Below, piece by piece: positions 57,032 through 64,000 of a stretch of DNA of 64,000 bases. The notes under the pieces were generated by a model. That model made no database searches. It was not told the origin of the DNA and saw nothing but the letters and a program-made list of their open reading frames with translations. The stretch comes from Cladocopium goreaui (Eukaryota; Sar; Dinophyceae; Suessiales; Symbiodiniaceae): NCBI GenBank assembly GCA_947184155.2, contig CAMXCT020000320.1, forward strand, positions 107,501-171,500, given 5' to 3'. Position 1 is the stretch's first letter. Each line of letters starts with the position of its first letter. The translations under genes were made by a program, and so were the position numbers.

Positions 57032-57534
57032 GAGGTAGCCAGTAGCAGGACAACAGCCCTTGTTATTATATCACCAGGCAGTAGTGCAAGCACAGTGATT
57101 TTGGGATTTGTTGTTTTGAGGGCTGTCTTGCGATTTGGTGTGCAGCATGCGGATTTTATCGCAGTCAGCGCGTGAACTGCCGCCTGATGGATGGCCTTGA
57201 GAGACCAGTGTCAGCATGGCTTATAGGAGCTGGCAAAACCAACGCGCGTCCATGCGTTGGAAAATCGTGATTTCAACTCAGAGCCTGTGCAAAGAGTTTC
57301 CTTCTCGAACAATCCTTGCTTGCCTTGCCTTCAGTGCCACTCTTAGTTTCACCTTGGCCAGGAAAAAATGCCTGGCATGAACCCACATAGCATGCTGAAT
57401 CATATTCGAAATTTGGAGATTAAGCATATCTCGTTGTCCAATTCCTTTGCAGCAGGGTGTGAGAATCTAGACCACTTGCAGTTAGCAGTTAGCATTGCAA
57501 GGTCTAGTCATGTTTAAGTTTCAGCATCAGTAGC

Positions 57535-59483
57535 ATGTTGGGTGATATTGACACCCTTTCTGATGATGGTGCTCCACCTTGTTCTGGGCCGCAGCCGGCA
57601 GGGCAGGCTGGAGGAGGGGCTCTAGTGCATGCTGTGCCGCGAAAGCGGAAGGCTGACACTCTAGTTGACCCAGTGCTGGACAGCCGGATCCGGCAACAAT
57701 TCCGACACATAGTGGATGGCACCTGCTATTGCTTTAGGAAGTCAAAGTCGGCCCGACACCAGAACTGCTTCATGCCATTCCGTGAGAGGTCTATGTTTGA
57801 TGCTGCGCTTGCTGTTCGGTTGGACTTGCGAAAGATGACAAAGGAAGATTCCGACAAGAAAGTGCTTTGGTTGAGTACAATTGAAAAACCCAAGCCCTTT
57901 CAACTTTCAACTCGTCATCATTATGTTTGTTTTAGCTCAGATGCTGCCACCAAAAAAACAATTTTCTTGACCTGAGGCGTTTCAGATCTTGGGGCAGCGT
58001 GACCCGTTGACAGATGCAGATGATGGAAGAAGGGGGAAGGGTAGCTATCATTTTCTGGGCCGTCGGGTGTGCTTCGGCGGGTTGATCAAGCTTCTCGGGC
58101 TTGGGTCTAATAGAGCCTACCGACTACGAAGTGCAGCTGCCAAAGGCACTGAGTGTCCATTGGATGGACGGCTGGCGAAAGTTCGCCCACTCAACATAGG
58201 GTTGTCCAGTCACAAGCGGAGTCTGATCTTCGACTTTTTGACCAATATCTATCTCAGACACTCAGAGCCAGCTCCAGAGTGCAGTTCTGCCGGGAAACAG
58301 CCTGAAGAGAAGCAGCTTCAGTTTCGCCGTGCGTGTCGGAGAGGCAAACGGCCGCGAAGGATGAAGAAGAAGGACGATTCTGAATGGAGTCCTGAAGCTG
58401 CCAATGCCCTTCGAATGCTGCCACCAGGCAGTTACAAAGATTACCTTCGGCTCTTCCATTCAGAGAACCCTGAATGCCAGGTATCCTTCAAGCTGTTTAC
58501 TAGAGTAGCTAGCTGCGCCAAGCCACACTTTTTCTTTGCAAATGTTTAGGGGATTCTGAGATGATGTTGAGAAAGGGGTCAACCATTATCATGCATGTTT
58601 TGTGGCAGACGATTTACCCAAGGTCTGGGAGGAATCCTTCAGCCACCTTCGCATCAGACAAGCTGGAAGCCAAGCGATGTGCACGACTTGCCTGAAGCAC
58701 AAGGCCATCATGAAGAGACTTGGCTCCAACCAGGCAGCTTTGATGGCACAATCAAAGCTGTGGGGTGCACACATGAAGAAGCAATTCTCTGACCGGGAAT
58801 GTTATTGGAATTACAGGTCACTGTCACGCATTGGGAGCGACGTGGATGGACAAAGCACCCTTACACTCATCATAGACTCCATGGATCATGCAAAGTGGTC
58901 ATTACCACGCACTGCGGTAATGGCGGCCAAGCAGTTCAACAATGTGGTGAGACCCCATATGGAATGCTGTGCTGTGATCGCCCATGGTCACTTGGTCGCC
59001 GTCGCCTTTGCAGAACACCACATCATCAAAGGTGCCGATTTCACCTGTGAGCTCCTTGTCCACGTGCTGCACAAGTTGACCCAGAGCGGCATCGACTTGA
59101 GGGATTTTGAGGTGAACATACAAAGTGACAATTGCACAAAGGAGACAAAAAACAATTCCACACTACGGCTTTTAGCTTTTTTGACCTCCAGACGGGCCAT
59201 CAGGCGTGCCCGCATGCATTATTGCATGTCGGGTCACAGCCACGAAGACATCGATCAATATTTTTCTTTGCTTGGAGCATTCCTTTCCACTCAGACTGAG
59301 CTTCACAATCCGCAACAGTTCATGGATGCCTTGAAGGTTTACATGGGAAACGAGAGTGTACGTCCCAATGAGAGGATGCGTGAGGTGATCAAGGTTGAAG
59401 CTGTCAGGGATTGGATGCTTGGTCAAGCCCGAGTTTTGGGTGCGAGTTCAGTTCATGTTGGCGATAATCGTGCACAGCTATAA
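57535..59483 (+). CDS. DDE/DUF7869-like transposase-derived protein
   Basis: Exon 1 starts at the ATG at 57535 (MLGDIDTLSDDG), has a basic PRKRK and a short CYCFRKSKSARHQNC segment, and ends somewhere in 57860-57910. Exon 2 (57986-58504) has YHFLGRRVCFGGLIKLLGLG and a basic RRGKRPRRMKKKDDS. Exon 3 (58623-59483) has CTTCLKHKA, LIIDSMDHAKW, QSDNCTKETKN and SGHSHEDIDQYFSLLGAFL. The last three blocks hold acidic residues spaced like a DDE nuclease triad and match what I know as the DUF7869 domain, common in dinoflagellates and other eukaryotes. The intron 58505-58622 is GT-AG (118 bp) and joins KLFTR to VWEESF; the first junction is not certain. No terminal inverted repeats were seen around it, and it has introns. 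It may be a domesticated gene or an old transposon. The activity is unproven. Confidence 0.7.
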
Positions 59484-59925
59484 TGGCCAGAACAAACATT
59501 ACTTTGTGCAATCTGACGGGTGTATCTAAGATATTCTGGTAACTAATTTCCTTGCCCTTTTGGTGCTTCTTGCATCTTCGAGAAAAGCCCCCGCAACTTC
59601 AGTAAATGGGGCCACCAACTAAACTGCAAAAGCCTCCCGCAAGAGTGACTTCCCAGGGCTGCTTCCATATAAAGCAAAAGTTTTATCACAGATATCTTCT
59701 GACATTATGATTCTGATGACATATCTATTTTAGTTACAGTTCCCTATTGGACATGGAGTCGGCGGTTGGGAAGTTTAAATTGTGTGCTGCTGCTATGTCA
59801 TTCTTGATTGACTAGCCGTTCTGGTTGTGAATTTCCTGCCAGGCTGGTTCCGAGCAAAAAAAAGCAAACAAACATAATTTTACAGTGAATTTGAGGTCGT
59901 GTCTGGGTGCCCATGCCGGTACCTG
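59484..59925. other. 3' flank of the DDE-like gene
   Basis: No open frame or repeat of note. It is probably 3' UTR and spacer. Confidence 0.4.
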
Positions 59926-60420
59926 GATGGGGTCATGTTGGGGCCATGTTGGGTCTATATGCGGGACCTATGTTGGCAATATGTTGGTCTATGTTGGGCT
60001 CTTGTTTGTCCAAAAAAAGGATGGCTCGGTTTCGCCTTGGATTTTCCTTTTTGAGCTTCAAAATGAGCCCTTGGTTTTGGAGCCAGGTTGAGCTATGTTG
60101 GGCCTTGTTGGTCCCATGTTGAGGTGTGTTGGTCCCATGTTGGGCCTATGTTGGGCTTATGCTGGCCATTTTGAGCCTATGTTGAGCTTATTTTGAGCCT
60201 ATGTTGCGCCAAGAACGGGGTGTTCTTTTGCAGGGCCCAAAAGAACACACCTTTTTCGGGTCTTTGTTCGTAAGCCCGGATCTTTGCTGAATGCTTTGAT
60301 TTGGTAGTCATGTTGGGGCCATGTAGGCCATGTGTGACCTTTGTCGATGCCTTTTGTTTCATGTCGGGTCCATGTTGGGCCTATGTTCGGCATATGTTTG
60401 GTAAAAGGTCCATTAGGCTG
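59926..60420. repeat. Degenerate CATGTTGGGCCTATGTTGG repeat region
   Basis: Many short variants of (C/T)ATGTTGGG(C/T)C, singly and in small runs (59935-60010, 60085-60205, 60308-60395). They are separated by about 100-bp blocks that carry GGGTCCAAAA. The period is irregular. It reads as an old or slippage-prone minisatellite with no coding role. Confidence 0.65.
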
Positions 60421-60889
60421 CAAAATTTCCTTCTGGTTGGGCCTCCAAAACGGACCCCCCCAAGTCATGTCCCCAGGGTCCAAAAACGTGGGCTTTCCTG
60501 TCTCTCTCCAAGACTTCGTGGGGTCCGTGCGTGTGGGCCAAACCAACAGGAAATTTACTACATTAGGGTCTCTTACATTGATTGTTTATTTTGTTTTTAA
60601 AATTTTGTTTGCTTAAAGAAATAAAAGGATTCCAGAACCAAGAAATTCCAGTCTGGCGTTCTAAATAACATGCTTTCTGTCAGTTTACCTGGGAAAATTC
60701 TATCTGGCATAGATCCCCGACCTTTTTGATTGACCTAAATTCTGGCATTGCATCGAGGGTGCCATCAATTCTAGAGGCCATCACCTGACAGGTCGGGGAA
60801 AATATATCGTCTTATGAAATGTTGCATAGGTGGATGGAATTTGCCGCCCCTTTGAGCCTATTTATTATGCATGTTGTTCCCATGCACCC

Positions 60890-61278
60890 AGCATTTTGAT
60901 AGCTGAGGAAAACCTGGCTGATGATTGGGTGCCGAAGGAATTTCTTGAAGGGATTGGGAGGACCAGGTGCCCCACATGCCTTCTTCTTCGATCGGAGAGA
61001 AGATTTGACAGGCTGGCTGGTTACTTTCCGTGGGGCATTGAATGGACTCTGTGGCAAACAGTTGTCCAGTTGTGACAAAGGCAGGTGACCGAACGAACTT
61101 TGGAGCATTGGTTTCATGTTCCCGTTCAGGTGTGGTGAGCGATGCCTCCATCGATCTTAATTTCTGGAGGCGTCGGGGCTATGCCACGCACCGCCCCGAT
61201 GATGTGATCTTGAGGAGCAGTGTGATATTGCGAGCTGTTAGCCCGCAGCCATTTCATCGTGGACTCGTTTCAAAGTAA
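60890..61278 (+). CDS. Terminal exons of an unrecognised gene
   Basis: The first piece (about 60891-60965) reads ILIAEENLADDWVPKEFLEG. The last (about 61083-61278) reads AGDRTNFGALVSCSRSGVVS, SDASIDLNFWRRRGYATHRP and ends FHRGLVSK with TAA at 61276. A possible intron lies between, with AG|GTGCCC at about 60966 and AAAG|GCAGG at about 61081. Both are non-repetitive and clearly protein-like. No domain is recognised. Confidence 0.4.
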
Positions 61279-61338
61279 AATGCGCAAGAAGGCCTTTTTA
61301 AAAGTTTTGTCGGGGGAATTGGAAGGACCAAACAGTAC

Positions 61339-61470
61339 ATGTCTGACATCGGCTTCCGGTCACCGGTCTTGCTCTACTTGCCTGGGATTGTAGCTGCTGA
61401 AATGCAAGAGCCCCCAGAAGGCTTGGCTGTCACACCATGTCACAACTTTTGCCAAGAGTGGAGGATTTAC
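61339..61470 (+). CDS. Exon-like piece, unrecognised
   Basis: From an ATG at 61339: MSDIGFRSPVLLYLPGIVAA and then EMQEPPEGLAVTPCHNFCQE. It may be a first exon of the next gene or an isolated relic. Confidence 0.28.
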
Positions 61471-61689
61471 TGTATTTATCTGTGCTGTTGCAGTTGTGCT
61501 AGCTCTGATTTCGGTAATCCCTGAGTTGTGGCACCACAACGGGAGCTGGAGCGAAAGACCCGTGACTCATACCTCAAATTTGCGTCTGGTTTGAGCGCCT
61601 CGTCTCTCACAACCAGTGCCAATGTTAGTTTAGTTTGTCGCCAGTTGTCATGTTGTGTGAGCTTATCTAGGACAAATTTTGTTTGAGGA

Positions 61690-62350
61690 ATGGATCCGTT
61701 TCTGCTGCATGATGCAGCAGACTATCTGGAGCAGCTGGCCAATGGCAGTCAAGCCCGAGAAGCGTTGTTGCCAATTGGTTCGTTGCCCGTCATCAGAATT
61801 TCAGGTTCCCAGTGTCAATCCGACATGTGCTGTGTTGTTGCCATTCAAAATGAGGTTTTTCCCTGCAATGGGTCCCCGAGTTGGACAAGCAGGGTGCATG
61901 CAGGGACGTGCGCACCAGGGACAAAACCTGGACCCGGCCATTCCCTTAGCCTCAAGCTTGATGTTGCAACCTGCAATTCAGAACCATCCAGACCCATAAG
62001 AGTTCAGTCTCTTTTGCAGGGAAACTTGACATTTCAACCTGAAGACTTCTGACCAAAGTTGCTTGGACGAGCCATGCATGAACGAAGTTGGCCGTCATTC
62101 ATTATTAGATTCATTCTTAGATTGGCTTTTTTTTTCAACCGAGCCCACTCGCATCCTTACCAAGGCTCCCAATGCTTTGGGATTGCAGGCCGGCCAAATA
62201 GAAAGAGAGGCTTTAGAAAAGTACAAGTCTGCACGGAAGAACATCCATTTGTACAGGGCCGCAGCTCGTTTGTGGGCCAGAGGTATTTCCATGAACGAAG
62301 CTTTGGAAATCGTTGGCCAAGCTTTTGACGAAGTCATCCAAGAAGTTTAG
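61690..62350 (+). CDS. Small unrecognised gene (start and end exons)
   Basis: The 5' frame starts MDPFLLHDAADYLEQLANGS with QAREALLPIGSLP. The 3' frame (about 62150-62350) reads ALGLQAGQIEREALEKYKSA, RKNIHLYRAAARLWARGIS and NEALEIVGQAFDEVIQEV, with TAG at 62348. The 3' part is strongly helical and charged and is almost certainly coding. A pyrimidine tract plus AG precedes it, so an intron separates the two parts. The family is not recognised. Confidence 0.45.
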
Positions 62351-62788
62351 TAGCTTGATTGGTGTCGCTTTCTTCCATCACTCCTGGTGTTTGCAGATGT
62401 TTTGGTTTTGGGTTCCTATTCCTACTGAAACCTTCAAGTCATTGTTTTGTTTCAAGCAATGCTTTTCATGCGCAAAAGCTCGCTCTGTAGACGGCTGAAA
62501 TTGCAGCATTAGGCCAGCTGCCCCAAGTCTCAAAACACTGCTCCAAAGCAAACTTTTCCAACCCGTGTTTTCCAGACTGAATCTCTTTGGAGTGAATCTT
62601 TTTTTTAGGACCACATTTTGTGAATCAAGGCAGCTGGACTAATGCAATGAACGGGGTGCCCCAGGAGCCAAGCAGTTTGTGCGGATTTCAGTTTACACAA
62701 CAGGGTTGAAACAAAAGTTTGCACAAAAGGGTTCAGAAAACTTTTTTGTGCATTGGAGGAGTCGGAATTTTGCACAAAATATCCAAGA
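62351..62788. other. Spacer before the satellite
   Basis: No gene is seen. The last 100 bp already resemble the satellite unit (GCACAAAAGGG, TTTTTGTGCATTGG). Confidence 0.5.
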
Positions 62789-63640
62789 CCCTAAATCCTA
62801 AACCCTAAACGGTATGGCATTCACAAAGCGGGATGGACATTACCATTTTCATTTTTCAAAACAAGAAAGATCGGAAGAACATTTTTGTGCATTGGGGGAG
62901 TTGGGATACTGCACAAAATTTCCAAGACCCTAAATCCTAAACCCTAAACGGTATGGCATTCACAAAGCGGGATGGACATTATCATTTTCATTTTTGAAAA
63001 CAAGAAAGATCGGAAGAAATTTTTTGTGCATTGAGGGAGTTGGGATACTGCACAAAATTTCCAAGACCCTAAATCCTAAACCCTAAACGGTATGGCATTC
63101 ACAAAGCGGGATGGACATTATCATTTTCATTTTTGAAAACAAGAAAGATCGGAAGAAAATTTTTGTGCATTGAGGGAGTTGGGATACTGCACAAAATTTC
63201 CAAGACCCTAAATCCTAAACCCTAAACGGTATGGCATTCACAAAGCGGGATGGACATTATCATTTTCATTTTTTCAAAACAAGAAAGATCGGAAGAAAAT
63301 TTTGTGCATTGGGGGAGGTGGGATACTGCACAAAATTTCCAAGACCCTAAATCCTAAACCCTAAACGGTATGGCATTCACAAAGCGGGATGGACATTATC
63401 ATTTTCATGTTTCAAAACAAGAAAGATCGGAAGAAAATTTTTGTGCATTGGGGGAGTTGGGATACTGCACAAAATTTCCAAGACCCTAAATCCTAAACCC
63501 TAAACGGTATGGCATTCACAAAGCGGGGTGAACATTATCATTTCCATTTTTCAAAACAAGAAAGATCGGAAAAACAATTGTGCATTGGGGGAGGTGGGAT
63601 GCTGCACAAAATTTCCAAGACCCTAAATCTAAATCTTAAT
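62789..63640. repeat. 139-bp satellite with telomere-type heptamers
   Basis: Units start with CCCTAAA at 62789, 62928, 63067, 63206, 63345 and 63484 (period exactly 139), then a shortened copy at 63621 (137). Each full unit has CCCTAAATCCTAAACCCTAA followed by ACGGTATGGCATTCACAAAG: two perfect CCCTAAA heptamers around a one-base variant. The rest is unique-looking sequence (GATGGACATTATCATTTTC, TGTGCATTG). Copies are well over 90% alike. Confidence 0.95.
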
Positions 63641-63853
63641 GGCACGGCCATTGCGCAGTATGGGCATTTCCAAAAGTTTCTTGAAAGGGGATGGGAATTT
63701 GCACAGAGCATACTGCACGTGCATGCATTGATTTTGTGCAGCAATCCGTGCTGGATATCGATCCAGTGTGGATCCAGTTGGGATTGGCTTGCCGTTGTGA
63801 GCCACAGCTGGCTTGGAGTTGTCTGCCCAGCCCTTTGAGACTGTGACTGTGCC

Positions 63854-64000
63854 ATGTCAGCTGCCGGCAGAAAGCGTCGCAACAGCGGTGGTGGAGCTCC
63901 CGGCTCAAAGGCTGTGAAGGTCGAAGCCAACACAGACTTGAAAGTTCCAGTTGATGCGCTTTTGAAGGGTCATGTGAAGAATTTTGATCAATGGTTGATG
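63854..64000 (+). CDS. Start of a gene cut by the window end
   Basis: From ATG at 63854 the frame stays open to the last base (49 codons). It begins MSAAGRKRRNSGGGAPGSKA with VKVEANTDLKVPVDALLKGH. The basic, Gly-rich start followed by a regular acidic/hydrophobic segment looks like a genuine N-terminus, and the context GCCATGTC is favourable. The product is unknown. It lies 230 bp after the telomere-like satellite. Confidence 0.55.
   Translation, partial: MSAAGRKRRNSGGGAPGSKAVKVEANTDLKVPVDALLKGHVKNFDQWLM

Noticed and set aside
1-64000. Dinoflagellate spliced-leader gene or relict (CCGTAGCCATTTTGGCTCAAG)
   Set aside because: I looked for the 3' part on both strands and found no convincing match by eye; a computed search would settle it.

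Overview
The window looks like dinoflagellate nuclear DNA, most likely Symbiodiniaceae-like (inference). The reasons are: short exons whose reading frames join only if GC-AG and GA-AG introns are allowed beside GT-AG; short direct repeats at intron ends; best-supported host genes all on the plus strand over tens of kilobases; many micro- and minisatellites; CCCTAAA (plant-type) telomere heptamers inside a satellite; and retroelement families with OTU and integrase domains. Gene density is low. Most long open frames are artefacts of tandem repeats whose period is a multiple of three.

Layout. 1-8.2 kb: AT-rich sequence with no recognisable gene and one small duplicated coding-like block. 8.2-13.1 kb: a nest of decayed retroelements. 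On the minus strand these are a tRNA-primer-site-like sequence, a gag-like fragment, an integrase core and an LTR-end fragment. Between them lie an opposite-strand, multiply frameshifted ORF ending in an OTU protease-like domain and a 1.5 kb 21-bp minisatellite. 13.2-19 kb: AT/GATA/GATGGT microsatellites and isolated exon-like pieces. 19.3-22.4 kb: an inositol-pentakisphosphate 2-kinase-like gene in pieces. 24.4-26.0 kb: a two-exon AWS-SET-postSET histone lysine methyltransferase. 26-34 kb: scattered exon-like pieces and a dispersed 94-bp repeat pair.

34.2-36.3 kb: a non-autonomous DNA transposon with terminal inverted repeats and an exact 8-bp target-site duplication, filled with three tandem arrays. 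37.3-38.0 kb: a 649-bp inverted-repeat-bounded element carrying a 48-bp near-perfect palindrome. 40.5-45.4 kb: a young LTR-like element inserted in a CACT microsatellite. It has about 99.5% identical 0.82 kb direct repeats, two overlapping minus-strand ORFs of unknown family, no visible reverse transcriptase, and a run of five hairpins. 45.5-52.1 kb: a 78-bp minisatellite, duplications and trinucleotide arrays.

52.7-57.0 kb: a multi-exon C5 cytosine DNA methyltransferase with motifs I, IV, V, VI, VIII and X in order, followed by more exon-like pieces. 57.5-59.5 kb: a three-exon DDE/DUF7869-like protein. 60.8-62.4 kb: two unrecognised gene ends. 62.8-63.6 kb: a 139-bp satellite with telomere heptamers, then the start of another gene cut by the window end.

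The SET protein and the cytosine methyltransferase are both chromatin or DNA-modifying enzymes, but nothing here shows that they act together. The strongest candidate for an undescribed system is the 40.5-45.4 kb LTR-like element.
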